Positions 35,404 through 47,671 of a stretch of DNA of 64,000 nt are shown in pieces. The stretch covers positions 12,842,501-12,906,500 of the forward strand of contig NC_092323.1 in the NCBI RefSeq assembly GCF_036785885.1, read 5' to 3'. The position numbers and the translations under genes were made by a program. This DNA is from Coffea arabica. Its lineage: Eukaryota; Streptophyta; Magnoliopsida; Gentianales; Rubiaceae. The notes under the pieces were generated by a model. The model did no database searches and had not been told where the DNA came from. It saw nothing but the letters and a program-made list of their open reading frames with translations. Position 1 is the stretch's first letter. Each line of letters begins with the position of its first letter.

Positions 35404-36753
35404 GAGCAAATTATCTTGTTGGTCACTAAACTTTTGCGATCGTTAAATTTTGGTCACTCAACTATTAAAATGCTAGTTTTGGCCACTAAAATGTATAAAA
35501 GTAAGACGCGAGACCATTCTGTTAGATTTAACCGTTAAGTAGACAAATACTGTCTGTCCGCACGATTTCCAATAAAAAAGACAGGGTCAATTAAGGAAGT
35601 TTGAAAATAGATCTTCTTCTTGGCAGGGTCAATTTTGCTTTTCCCTGAACAGCTTAGAAACGCGACAATCAAACTCCACGAGGTTTGTATTTAAATTATT
35701 AGTAGTAATATTCGAGGGAGCTATTTAAGATAAACGTTTTCTTTGATTCAAATAATGTTTGCAGGTGGCTGGAGGCATTAGTATGGAATCCAGGGATCTG
35801 GGAACCAGCATCTCAACCCCATCAAAATTGAAGAGTAAGAAGAAGTTGGAAGCCTCTTCCACTCAAACGACATTGTTCTCAGATACAAACGCTCAATCTG
35901 CAGAGGGATCTCCTTTTATGACCTTCAAATTCATCTTGGGTGTGGCACTGGTTTCAGTGATTATTGGTATCATTATTGGGAAAAGATACTAAGCTGGTTG
36001 GGCTTCCTAGTTGTGGATTTGCTTCTGAAGATGGAGGAATTCAATTTTTTTTCTTGTTTTTAAATAGTATTTATGGGTTTCTCATTTGTAATAGTGTAGT
36101 GAGAAAGAAAAGCCAATTTTTTGGCTGGCATGCTATTTATGTAGGAGGTTAGAGCTGGTTTGGCTTTGGTCCAGTGGGAATTGGTTTTTTTAGGATAAAG
36201 ATCCCCTGGCTGTGCTTTACCTGTATTGCGTTTTGCAGTAAAAGAGAGTTGGTTCTGTGTAATGAAGGTTGATGCGATTAGTTACCCCAAGAATAAGTAA
36301 AAAAAAAAAAGGGTTGATGATAACTAGTAGATGTGCATTTGTTGTGTTGAGGATGTTAACAGTCAAAAAGATAGATGGAAGAATTGAATCATCTTCATAG
36401 GAGGAGGAGGAAGAAAAAGAAGTGAAAGATGGCGGTCTAAGGCTCTGAGGTGTCAAGGAGTAACCAAGGGGCTCGTCACCAAAAAAGGGCAGGGAAACGA
36501 GAGTTAACATATTCAGAAAAGGGTCGGATCAATGCCAAGAAGAAGATCTATTTTCAATTTTCTAAGTTGACCCTGCCATTTGTATTGGAAATTGGGCGCA
36601 CTTACAACATTTGTCTACTTAACGGCTAAATCTAACAGAATGACCTCGCGTCTTACTTTTATACATTTTAATGGTAAAAACAAATTTTTTAATAGTTGAG
36701 TGACCAAAACTCGACGATCGTAAAAGTTTAGTGGGCAACCGAATAATTTGCTC
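35404..36753. mobile_element. Gene-carrying Mutator-like element (Pack-MULE type)
   Basis: Terminal inverted repeats of roughly 240 bp (about 35404-35640 and 36515-36753) begin GAGCAAATTAT and share long blocks such as AAAATGTATAAAAGTAAGAC. They are flanked by a perfect 9-bp duplication TAAGAAAAA (35395-35403 and 36754-36762), the hallmark of the Mutator superfamily. No MURA transposase is present. The 870-bp interior carries a spliced-gene-like fragment (35783-35992) that looks captured from a host gene. Confidence 0.85.
35783..35992 (+). pseudogene. Captured gene fragment, tail-anchored membrane protein C terminus
   Basis: The frame from MESRDLGTS runs 69 residues: a Ser/Lys/Thr-rich stretch, then a hydrophobic segment FILGVALVSVIIGIIIG followed by KRY and stop, like a tail anchor. 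Upstream, an 82-bp intron is plausible (35683-35764, GAG|GTTTGT to TTGCAG). It would join an exon reading EQLRNATIKLHE to VAGGISMESRD in frame, so the fragment kept an intron and came from genomic DNA rather than a retrocopy. The source gene was not recognised. Whether it is transcribed is unknown, though the frame is intact. Confidence 0.6.
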
Positions 36754-36767
36754 TAAGAAAAATAATA

Positions 36768-37092
36768 ATGTCTAAATATTTCTCAGATGATGTTATGTTA
36801 CAAGTATTGCTTTCCAGATGTTTGGTTGTACAACTTTTCGAGGTTGCTTTTGTTGAATATAATGTCACAAGTTTATGGTCTTGTTTGCCAGACAAGTTTT
36901 TTGTCAAGTTTATTTGCTACAAGTTTTTTAAAAACTTAGTTATAGTAATTTCAAAAAACTTATCAAAATTTTTAAACTATATATTTCAAGATATTAAAAA
37001 AATACACTTCAAAAATTTTTTAAAAAACTTCTACAATAAGTTACAGTAAAGTTATAGACAAACACCAAAAAAACTCACTTGCCAAACGGGGC
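36768..37092. repeat. AT-rich MITE-like repeat
   Basis: It ends with GCCAAACGGGGCCTATG and holds runs of AAAAATTTTT and TTACAGTAAAG words, as in the repeat at 53396. It lies immediately right of the Mutator-like element. The open frame here is low-complexity. Confidence 0.4.
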
Positions 37093-37907
37093 CTATGTTT
37101 GTTTACGCCATTGTTGATTGACACATGAAAGAAAAGAAAAAAAAAAAAGAAAGAGAGAGAGAGAGCCCACACTTGACTTCTATGCCACCAAAATCAACTG
37201 TTCTTGATTAATTACTTCTTAAGCCGAAAAGTCCATCTCTATTTTGTCCAATTCTACTTGGAAAAAGAGAATAATTGATTGATCCCGTATATCAATTTGT
37301 GTTTTAATTGTTAAGGTGTGAATATAGAAATAAAATGTGAAATCCAAAAGTTTTTGTTAATCCAGACCTTAATACGGTGTCAATCATGTGTTTCTCTTTT
37401 GTTTTTATGTAAAAAGTATGCTTTCATTGCCAGTTGAAAGTGACAATGCTGGATCATATTAATGTGGTGCAGATTCAACATGCTGGACCATGAACGATTC
37501 CGATATCCCCTTTTGCATGTGGTGAACATTAATCATTCTATTACAAATCTCAGGGAATTGTTTTCTTATTTTGATTGTTCTCAAAAAACTGGTAAATCCT
37601 TTTCCTCTTAGGAGAAAAAAATAAAATAAGAAGGTACAATATCCGTTGGAAAATGTTGTTGGATCATCAACTCGAGAGAGTAATTATTGGAAAAGGAATA
37701 AAGCTTCGACGAGGTGGGAAAAGACTAGCAATCGAAGATGTAACTTTTGTATAGGTTTGGTGAATTGATTTCTTATTACCTTCTCGAGTAAACTTTTCTT
37801 GGCCTTGGTATCCAACTGCTTTGGATTCTTTCTTCCAAGAAATATAAGAATAATGGTTCAGCTTTCATTTTAAGGCTTTTTGGTTGGTCTAATTGGGACT
37901 TAGAGTG
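37093..37907. other. Intergenic, no gene seen
   Basis: Contains a GA microsatellite at about 37150-37166; otherwise unremarkable. Confidence 0.4.
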
Positions 37908-38182
37908 CGTTTGATAAAACTGAAATTTGAAAATTGAAGTATAAAATCTGAAATGTGAAGTTTGAATCCATTAAGTTATTGAATTGTTAAATATTAAATT
38001 TAATATATTTGAGTGCATATCACATTCAATAATAAATGAATAGTTTATCACTTAATTTTGGGAATGCGTTTCGTTTAGAAAATTCAATGCCACTTAATTA
38101 ATTTAGATGTTCAATTTTTAGTTATCAAACGATCTGAATATATTAAGTTTAAATGATGAACTGGATTATCAAACATGACTTA
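37908..38182. repeat. Dispersed MITE copy 2
   Basis: Partner of 33807-34082; very roughly three quarters identical by eye over about 275 bp in the same orientation. Confidence 0.55.
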
Positions 38183-38589
38183 AGTTGTACTATGCCAAAC
38201 TGCACTGACTACGGATCTTACAATGCAATTCCCTCTTGGGATAAGATACCTATAAAAGAAAAGCTCCGAGACTTGGCAAAATTGGACTTTTACGTCAAGA
38301 AGTGGATTAATGTACAACCTGTATTCGTTAGAATTTCTATGCCAAGTAACAGCAACATAATGACCACTACAAGTTGACTTAAATTGGTAAGAACAGATCA
38401 TTTTTTCACAAAAAATCGTATGTTTGAATCTCACTATCAATGTGACAACTGTGTTGATTAACGATTTATAAAAATCCTATGATCACGATGGCATAACCTG
38501 ATCCGTAGTGATGACTAAAATCTAATCCACTAAAACTTTTTTTGTATAAAAAAAATGGGGAAAACAATTAACAGACGTAAAGGTAACAT

Positions 38590-38785
38590 GAAAAATGGCA
38601 TCATGGGAGTGACAATAGTTTATAACCATATTTGAATAAAATTTCATGAATGACTTGGTCAAGTTAAAAAGTCACCATTGCTATATTTCCTGAAATGAAA
38701 AATGGCATCATGGAAGTGACAATAGTTTATTACCATATTTGAATAATTTTTCATGGATGACTTGGTCAAATTAAAAAGTCCCTTC
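38590..38785 (+). repeat. Tandem duplication, about 108-bp period
   Basis: GAAAAATGGCATCATGG, GTGACAATAGTTTAT and GACTTGGTCAA recur at about 38590-38673 and 38698-38780. Confidence 0.8.
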
Positions 38786-40411
38786 CTGACGTAACTTGTT
38801 CTTTTAGCTCAAACTCGTTATTCAAATTGAATGAATTGCTTTGATCGTTACCATCACTAAATAAGCCAAACTTAGCTCACCATTCAGAAAGTTAATTTGC
38901 TATTATTATTATTATTATTTTTAACTTGGTTTGATTATAGTCCATGAATAACTTACATTAAGGATTTTATGGGCTTTGAAATATATTGACTATATTTGAT
39001 TACACATTTTTCTTAAATATTATTCTGTCTGCATCATAAACACTATTTTTTAACCATATTTTTATATTTTAATCAATTTTTTTGTATTTCACGTACATCG
39101 CATTATAAGAAACGGTACACCAACTATGTGAGAGCTCATTACAAAATTTGAATTTCATTTTGCTAAAGAAAGATGACTAATTACCCATGCAAGATACTCA
39201 AACTTGAGCTCAAAATCGACCTGAAATTCTCAGTTATTTACTACCATTGAACGAAAGCTTGAATTCTTATTATGAATCAAACGTGAACAATAATTTTGCG
39301 TGATTGTTGTTTTTCTTAAAGCCAGACACCAACAACAATTCCTGATCCCTGTTCCCTAGCCTGCACATTGAAAACTTGGGGTGTCTTGGCAGGGAAACAG
39401 CTCAGTTGAAGGGACCCAAGCTTATACTGTTGTGATCTGCTGATGAACAATCTTCAACGACTGAGATCCATGCCCACATGCTTGTAATTTGTATGCATCT
39501 GTTTTGCAAAAGGGCTGTCACAAAAAATTTGCCCAGTGGCAAAAGAAGTAGCTATCCATCTCAAAAAGTTTGATTTGATGAATATACCTGCAATCAGATT
39601 TTGTGACTCCAATTCAACCAAAACATATGCAAATAAATCCAGTGTGGTTTTACCTTTGCCATTAGGTCTCCATTCTTGATTAAACTTCTGAAATCTAAAG
39701 AAAAATAAAGGGTCTGTTGGGGTGCTTCCAATAGTGGCTGGGATCTGGTGCTAAATTTGACTAACTGAATATATATTTATATTGGTGTCATGAATTTCAC
39801 TTAAGAAGTCCAAAGAATTGACCATATGGCAAGAAATTAATACAGTTGAAATTTATCAGATTATTCTAATTTCTTGACAGAGAGACCAGCGTATTCTAAT
39901 TTCTTGATTATTCTAATTTCATGACAGAGAGAGACCAGCTTTAGGCCTTCAACATTTGAACTTGACTTGCATCGGCTCGGAAGATGTTATTCTCCACTTT
40001 CAAGTTTCAACTGAAAACTGGCGACTTTCTCATCGATAATGGTAAACAAACCAAATGCACTACCAACTCACCATTAAACAAAGAATTGTGCTGCATTTGG
40101 TTCCTTTTACAGCTACTCATTTGGCTTTGTGCACCTAATATCAACCACAATTTGGACATTTTGCCTGTTACCCTTTTTTTGCTTCTTTAAACCCCCCCCC
40201 CCCCCCCCGCCACCCTTCCAAACCACCATCCCCCATCAAACAAAAAAAAAAGAGAGGAAATTAAAGAAATGATATTCAATTTCTCCTTTTCTTGTAGCCC
40301 CACTAATCACATGATATTGTTCACGACATATTCATTTTACAACAACTAAAAAAATTCTAACACTGACAAGTTCCAAAATCTCATCTTTGGAGGGCTTAAA
40401 CCCCTTCTTTA
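38786..40411. other. Intergenic, no gene seen
   Basis: Non-coding. A C homopolymer of about 18 bases interrupts at 40191-40208, and a repeated TATTCTAATTTC-type motif lies near 39860-39920. Confidence 0.4.
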
Positions 40412-40557
40412 GGCCTTGTTTGGATTGCATTTTCTCGGATTTTTTGTAGGAAAATTACTGTAGCAATTTGATGTATGTGAAGAAAAAAGGTAATAAAAAA
40501 TTGTGATCAAGGAAAACGACGCAATTTTCCGACGAAAAATGACTGTCCAAACGGGCC
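40412..40557. mobile_element. Tourist-like MITE, 146 bp
   Basis: The ends GGCCTTGTTTGGA and TCCAAACGGGCC are inverted repeats, flanked by TTA on both sides (40409-40411 and 40558-40560). That is typical of PIF/Harbinger-derived MITEs. Confidence 0.7.
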
Positions 40558-40801
40558 TTAGTTTTTTCTTTTCTCAGTGCTAGTCAAAACCAAGACTATC
40601 TTAAATGTTAAGCCTCCTCATAGATTAATCTCATATTCGCTCATTCTTTAATATTTTTTGCACTGATCAGTTGAAATTACTCATACTAATGTATATAGCA
40701 CTTCTTTCTTGATTTCGACCCCTATGCTTGCATATTCTAAAAGAGTATCGTTTAATAGCACTCTATCTGACTAATAATTTTTCTAAAAGCATGTAAAGAC
40801 G

Positions 40802-41178
40802 TAGAGGTACTATCGAGCCGAGTCGAGCTCGAGTAGCACCATACTCGAGCACGAGCTCGATCAAAATTTGTGCTACTCGAGCTCGAGCTCGACTCGTTTG
40901 AGCTCGAGTAAGCTCGAGTAAATATCAAGCCCGAGCTACTCGGCTCGAGCTCGAGTTTTGAAATAAATCTATAATTTTTTTAAAAAATATATAATAAAAA
41001 TAAAATATGAAAACTCGATTAAGCTCGGCGAACATTCAAGTACTTATTTCTTGAGCTCGAACTCGACTCGTTAAATTTAACGAGTAGCTCGAGCTCGAAC
41101 TCGAGCTCGATTTTACCGAGCTCGAGTCAAGCTTTTGATCAAGCGCTCGCGAGTAGCTTGACTTGCTAGCACCCCCAA
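40802..41178. mobile_element. hAT-like GAGCTCGAG-rich MITE
   Basis: The flanks TAAAGACG (40794-40801) and AAAAGACG (41179-41186) form a 7-of-8 target duplication. The inside is dominated by GAGCTCGAG words on both strands, able to form an extensive foldback. Terminal repeats are weak (TAGAGGTACT against the complement of GCTAGCACCCCC). Confidence 0.5.
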
Positions 41179-42143
41179 AAAAGACGATGCAGTATCAATA
41201 AAAAGATCATAAAGTGCCCAGAGCATGAGACATTTTCTTTAAAGTCACCCAAGAGGAGCCTCAGAATGCTAATAAACAAAATTTCATACATCTAAAAGGA
41301 ATGGAAAGAAATCATTTTCAATTTTTCATTATCAATATATTCCTGGATAAATTTGGCCTGAATGTAAAATACAGAGGAATAAAGTATAATAAAACACGGG
41401 AAAATAGAAACCATCCAAACGCACGGGCCAGTGGGCCACGCTTAGCAGTCAAACCAACCACCCAGATAATATTGGGCCCCTTTCTATCCCCCATTGACCC
41501 GTCCCAGTCCTCCAATTCTCCGCTACCAAACAATCCCCAACTCAACCCGCATTTTCAGTTTTCACACACACACACACACAGTCATTTTGCCACCCTTGCT
41601 TCTGAACACCTTCTGACAGATACCAAAACACGCACTCACACACTAAAAATTCCTCAGAAACTCATCAGCTCCCGCTTCCCCACCGGACTTCAACGATTCT
41701 TCCACCCTGTCTCCGCCGCCCCACCCAGTCCCACCATAACCAGAATCCGAACCCACCCACCCACCCACGCCGCCACTGTAAAAGCTCTGACCCCAAAAAG
41801 GTCCGTAAATATATTAATAACAAAACAAAACAAAAAGGAAAAACAAAGAGCATCTCGATGTCCACTCCCTCACCCTCTGCTGCTTAAATACTCTGGTTCT
41901 TTCCGCTTTTTTGGAGAAACGGCCTTCAGCTACTGACCTCTGAAATTCCGTTGGTGAATTTATAAAGAACCGCTGCTGGCTGCCCGCTGTAAATTCTGGT
42001 GAAGTAATGTTACGGTCGAAGAAACAGATAGAGACAACGACCTTCTGCTGCTGAGGTGATGTGAAAGGTTGGGGGTAAGGTATATACTTGGAGAAAGAGG
42101 AAGAAGAAATGCTGGGGTGAATAGTTCTATTGAGGAAAGAGCG

Positions 42144-45100
42144 ATGGCAGGGGAGTCTTCATCAGGAGGTAATACCGTCGCGAGGACGTTCAAAGCATTA
42201 GTTGAAAATGCCGAGAGAAAATTCGCGCGTGTGCGCGACGCTCCGACGTACGCGCGTGGGCCGTATAGTCACTACTTCCACAGTGTGTTTAAGTCGTACA
42301 TGAGGTTATGGAAGTACCAGCAGGAGAACCGGGCGGAGCTAATCGGGTCGGGGCTCCAGAGGTGGGAGATCGGGGAGATTGCGTCTCGGATCGGCCAATT
42401 GTATTTTAATCAGTACATGAGAACGAGTGAAGCGAGGTTTTTGATCGAGGCGTACGTGTTTTACGAGGCGATTTTGCATCGGAAGTACTTCGATGAAGGT
42501 TCCAAGAAGGATAAAGGAGTTAGATTTAAGGAGTTGAGGTTTTATGCGAGGTTTTTGATGGTTTCGTTGATTTTGAACCGGACGGAAATGGTTAAATTGC
42601 TTGTTGATAAGTTTAAAGCTCTTGTCGATGATAGTAAATCCACTTTTCCGGTATGAATTGTTGTTTCTTTTCTTTTCTTTCTTTTTTTGAATCCCCTCTA
42701 ATTAGTTTAAATGTTTTCGGCGCGTATGAATGTACCGTACCTTTCATAACTTCTAATTTCACTGTTTCCTTTGAGCTTAAGATTTCGTTTGTGTATGCTA
42801 GCTTTCGTACTTTTTTGGTGTAGTTGAATTAAAAATGTTAGCTTGCATGGCTGAAATCTCAAGCCCAATAGTTATTTGCTTAATCTGTTTAACCAAGAAA
42901 TTGTGATAGGTGATAATTACGATCCGGGTAAAGTTCATTTTTCTTTGGGTATAGATTCATGCAGTTCTAGCGGAACTTTTTGCAACAGCAATGATGACTA
43001 ATTTAGGAGGAAGTTTAGTCTGCTCGAACAATGGCATGATTGGCCTTTTATAGGGAAGTTTAATCTGCAAGAGATGTCCTTACTTTTGTAGCAAGATTAA
43101 TGGGATTAAATGACATTACCTGTAGTTGTGTCTCTTGGTGCATTTTTCCAACAATGCTCATGCTACAAGCAATGATAGACTAATGCAGGGAATGTGAATT
43201 CAAAGATGAATCACATTTCTTCCATAACTGTCTATACGGAAATTATCATCTCAGAAATGGTGGGATGTTTGTGCTCCACTTGATGTCTGTTGGACATTGG
43301 GCTGATGCTGTTTCTCTTCAGTGTGTGCATACACATGATTTTGAAAATTCCTCCCTAGTATTGGGCTTACAGAAATGGAGGAACTTCTTGACCAATCTAC
43401 TTTCCTTTGATCACAGGATACTACGAACTTCAAAGAATGGAAGCTGGTTTTGCAAGAGATTCTTCGATTTACCAAAGCTGATACATCCCTCATAAATGTT
43501 CGACCTTTACGGTTCTGTTCCTTATTTGATTCATATCCATCCTCTCTTCCTTATGTTGCCCGCTTTCATGCTAAGAAGGTATTAAAGTTTCGAGAAGCTC
43601 TACTAACAAGCTATCACAAACATGAGGTAGTTTCTTCTTGATATACTTGGGTGTATCCAACTTGATACATGGAATTATTAACTGTTCTCTTATAGGTCAA
43701 ATTTGCAGAACTTACTCTGGACACTTTTAGAATGCTTCAGTGTTTGGAATGGGAACCTAGTGGGTCTTTCTATGAGAAGCATCAAGTTGAATCACAAGAG
43801 AACGGTGCTTTGGCTGATCACTCTGCTGCTTCAGGACTCATCAATATAAACCTGGCTGCTGATATGACGGATCCATCATTGCCACCAAACCCGAGGAAGT
43901 CTATACTTCACCGCTCTTCTGTCACACAATTGATAGCAGTAAGTGCTGAAAACTATTCAACAACCTATTAATATTTTTGCAATTTGTGGTTCGCAACCTG
44001 TCGATGGATCCTTTGAAAGAGTCTGTTGGGAGTATCTGATTATCTAAGTAGTTCCTTTTCTAGTTACCAAAGAAAAAGTTTAGCTTTGTATTTTCCGTAA
44101 TTACTGTTGAAGGCCCTTAGCCATATGTTAATGTGCTTCGCTTGACCAATTTAAGGCTGCCTGTCTTAGATTCATAGGTAACTAAATTTTAAGTTACTTT
44201 TGCATTCACTTGTACCATTGACCCTTGTCAGCCAAGGGCTACTGACCTTTGCTGGTTCTCAGTCTAATGTGGGGTGCAGAAGATATCTAAGGTTGGCTAG
44301 TCCCCCTCAGCCCTTGTGAAACTCTTGCTTTTGGGCTTCTTTCACTTTACCCCTCTGCATAGCATTCCTTTGTTCCGTAGTCTACTGAGCAAAATCCTTG
44401 CGATTTACACTTTATAATGAATGCTAGTACAATGAAATCTCTAGGTCTAAGTTCTTAACCTTGCTAATAAGGACCAAAAGCTGATCTAGTAAGCCCTTGA
44501 CATAAGTAAAAACGTGTCACCCACTGCATATTCTCATGTTTAAGTACAATAAATGCATTACTTTTCTACTTTTCCAATTAAACTTCTAGTTACAGGTGTT
44601 CTACTTTGTATTTTGGAACCTTCCAGGTTATTGCTACCATTTGTGAAGAGCTACCACCAGATAGTGTCATGCTATTGTACCTGTCAGCTACAGGTAAACT
44701 TTGATTCATACTTTTTTACTTGATACAAGAAAAACATGCACTAATATTTTGAAGTATGGTGTTTGTGATCATTTCAGGGAATGCAGGTCATGGTAGTGCT
44801 TCATCCAGCGAAAGCTCAGGAAGTTCAAGGAAATCTTCAAAGTCTAACCACGGTTACCATGAAAAGAGTAGCTATCTGCGAGATAACCATATTAATGGCA
44901 TGGGCGACTCAAGTCACTTTTTTGAAAGTTGTTTGTGGTTAGGTCCTAGCAGAGATGGAGGTGGGTTTTAATGGCAAAATCCTATTTGCTTGCTTTTAAA
45001 AATCTGTAGCAATAGATCCAATTATTTTCGTATCATTCACTTTTACTAATGCTTGTTTTGTTTTCAGGTCCAAATAACCTGTATCCTGGTGATATAATTC

Positions 45101-47671
45101 CTTTTACAAGAAGGCCTATTTTCTTGATCGTAGATAGTGACAACAGCCATGCATTCAAGGCAGGTTTGTCAAAACTTTGTCTGTTACTTGTTCAACTCAT
45201 CTGGCTTAACGTTGACCTGTGGAATCCGGTTCAGATCGTTTAGTTTGTCTAAGTGACTCGCCGGAGAAGTATGGGATATTTCAGATGTTAGCATCTGGTT
45301 TAGATCTTCATTTGCACCCAGATCTTCATTTGCACTGCTCCTTTTGATCTTTCAGGATTTTTAATCTTTGATGTCTACATTAATCCTTTCTCCCAAGTAG
45401 GGGTGGCAATGAGCTGAGTTGAGCTCGAATGCTGGTGTACTCGAGCTTGAGCTCAAAGTAAACTTCCTGAGCTCGAGCTCAAGCTTGATGAACTTTAAAT
45501 TTGAAGCTCGAGCTTGACTCGTGTAAAATATAAGGAGCTCAAGCTCACTTGAGGAGCAAATTGAGGTTGAGCTTGAAAATGGTAAGACATGTGATTTGTT
45601 TTTAGGAGTGTAGGTTTTTAGGTAATTTAATAATTATAAAAAATTATATATATACACACACACGATGCTCAAAAAGCCCTGAGCTTTTGAGCAGAATATT
45701 TGAGGGCTCGAGTTCCACTAGATAATGGACTCAAGTAGCTTGAGCTTGACTCGAGCCCGGTCGAGCTCAAAATTGACCAAGCTAGAGTCGAGCTTTTGAT
45801 CTAGCAGCTCAATTTGTTGCCACCCCTACTCCCAATGGCCCAAAAGACTCCTTAATTATCTCTGACCTTGTAGGAGGCTTAAAGTGTGTAACATTTCAGT
45901 ATATACTTGACAGGGTGTTGTATTTGAGTGCTTTCCTATTCCGTATATTTTTGCACTTTTTCAGAAACCACCATATCCCCCTTCCTTTTCCTCCCTTGTA
46001 TGTTGCTGTCAAGTCAAAACATCCAGGTTATCTAGCACTAGCTCCACTAGAAGTACCTAAAGTCAAACTTGACTTGAGCCTTGTTAGCTTCCGGCTTGAG
46101 CTGTGCTCCTGATACATTTTGTTACTGCTTGACTTGACTACTCAATTGGATTGATCATTTGTGTGCCTGAACTGAACTCAAGCTTGACTATAATCGAGCA
46201 GATATGAGCTTTGAGCCAAATTGAGCCTAAGCTACTTGTTAGCTGCTCATTACTGTTGTGCTGGTTTTGTTTTTCTTTTAAAGGCTTGTTATCAACTGAA
46301 GGTGCTCTTAAATTGAAATGCTATTACATTGTACTGCTTTATATTCTCATTTGACTGCTAGTTTGGAGTTGGAGTGAGATATACTTATTTTCTGTTCCGC
46401 CTTTTTAAATTGCTGACATACCAATTGCTCTCAGGTTCTACATGGAGCAGAAAGAGGAGAAACACCTGCTTTATTCCTTTCTCCCCTGAGACCATCATTT
46501 AAGAACCCAGCTGACAGTGACACAATGCATTTTGGAAGCCAGTTCACCTTGTTTCTAACTGCTCCTTTTCAGGCTTTCTGCCAATTAGTTGGGTTCTCCT
46601 TATCAGATGATGATGTGGTGGGTGAGATACAGAAATGGAACCTCTATATTGTGGCTTACTAGTTTTCTGCATTCATTTCTTGTTTCTGTTTTTGGTTTTT
46701 TGTGCATTAATTTCTTGTTTCCTCTTTTAGGATGTCCGTACTGATGCTGACAACATAATCTCCACTGCATTCTCTGAGTGGGAGGTAATCCTTTGCACAT
46801 CAACAAGCCTACATCTGGTCTGGGCTCAAGTTCTGTCTGATCATTTGCTTCGGCGTCTAATTCTTAGGTCGGTATATATATACGGCTGTGCTTGAGAATC
46901 TTTGTTTGTTGGTTACTTGTGAAGAAAGTGCAACTTTCCTGTGTAATCAGTCACGCTTTCCAGTTCTCCTCCACAAAAAAATTGTGAGATTTCAGTAGAT
47001 ATTTTGGTTAATGAGTAGAATTCTTACCATTCTTCTATGGCTCCATAAAATTGTTTACTAGTAATTATCTGAAATTATTGATTTGGTTGTCTTTGGATCT
47101 CATCCACTTGATGAGATTGTTGCGTCAATTAATATCTTCTCCCTAACCAACATTTAACCAATTTCACAAGATATCTTGGAACAATCATTCAATTGACAAG
47201 TACTTGGAAGCATTTACCCCACAAAATCAAAAAAAGAGTAATTAGATGGAAAATACCAGTACACTATTGACATGCATTAACAGCTGTAACTGGTTTTCAC
47301 GAGAAATCCCAGTTTGTAGCTGAATGGTTCAAAGAAGGGGTGGCTTATGGAGAGAATGAGAAAATGCTTGGGGTTAATACTTTTGTACTTTATTTGAGCT
47401 TGTGAGATGGACTGATTTTTTATTTGATCATTGTTTGAATGTGGATTATGACTGATATAAGGTTCAATATCTGCTTGGCAGATTTATTTTCTGCAGGGCT
47501 GTGCTGACATTCTTTTGCTTACGGGAGATGAGCGACCAGTATTTGCCCGTTTGCTTACCTGAATTTCCCACCTCTCTCTCTCCCTCCTCTGAGGTGGTGT
47601 TATCAGCTGTCTTTCGAATTGCAAAACACCTCAAGGTTGAAAGGTGTTTTAATTTCCACGGTACAAGTTAA
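42144..47671 (+). CDS. SCAI: SCAI family protein
   Basis: Nine exons: 42144-42650, 43417-43626, 43696-43938, 44627-44693, 44778-44960, 45068-45159, 46435-46617, 46731-46867, 47482-47671, giving 603 residues, about the length of plant SCAI proteins. Family blocks are clear: RIGQLYFNQYMRTSEARFL in exon 1, VRPLRFCSLFDSYPSS in exon 2, CLEWEPSGSFY and NLAADMTDPSLPPNPRK in exon 3, NLYPGDIIPFTRRP in exon 6. Animal SCAI is a nuclear co-repressor of MRTF/SRF and acts in double-strand break repair; the plant role is not established. Exon 6 appears to use a GC donor (AAG|GCAGGT), the only way to keep frame with exon 7. An in-frame upstream ATG at 42069 would add 25 residues; 42144 is preferred because MAGESSSGGN leads directly into the conserved TFKALVENAERKFARV region. 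Confidence 0.95.
45398..45828. mobile_element. hAT-like MITE in SCAI intron 6
   Basis: The ends TAGGGGTGGCAA and TTGCCACCCCTA are perfect 12-bp inverted repeats. The flanking CTCCCAAG and CTCCCAAT match at 7 of 8 bases. The interior is rich in GAGCTCGAG-like words. The element sits inside the intron following the proposed GC donor. Confidence 0.8.

Noticed and set aside
40189-40210. C homopolymer of about 18 bases, and G runs near 48012
   Set aside because: May be sequencing or assembly length artefacts; no function inferred.
41301-41936. 211-codon plus-strand frame before SCAI
   Set aside because: Low-complexity Pro/Thr/His-rich translation over a CA repeat and pyrimidine-rich leader; no family resemblance; probably promoter and 5' UTR of SCAI.
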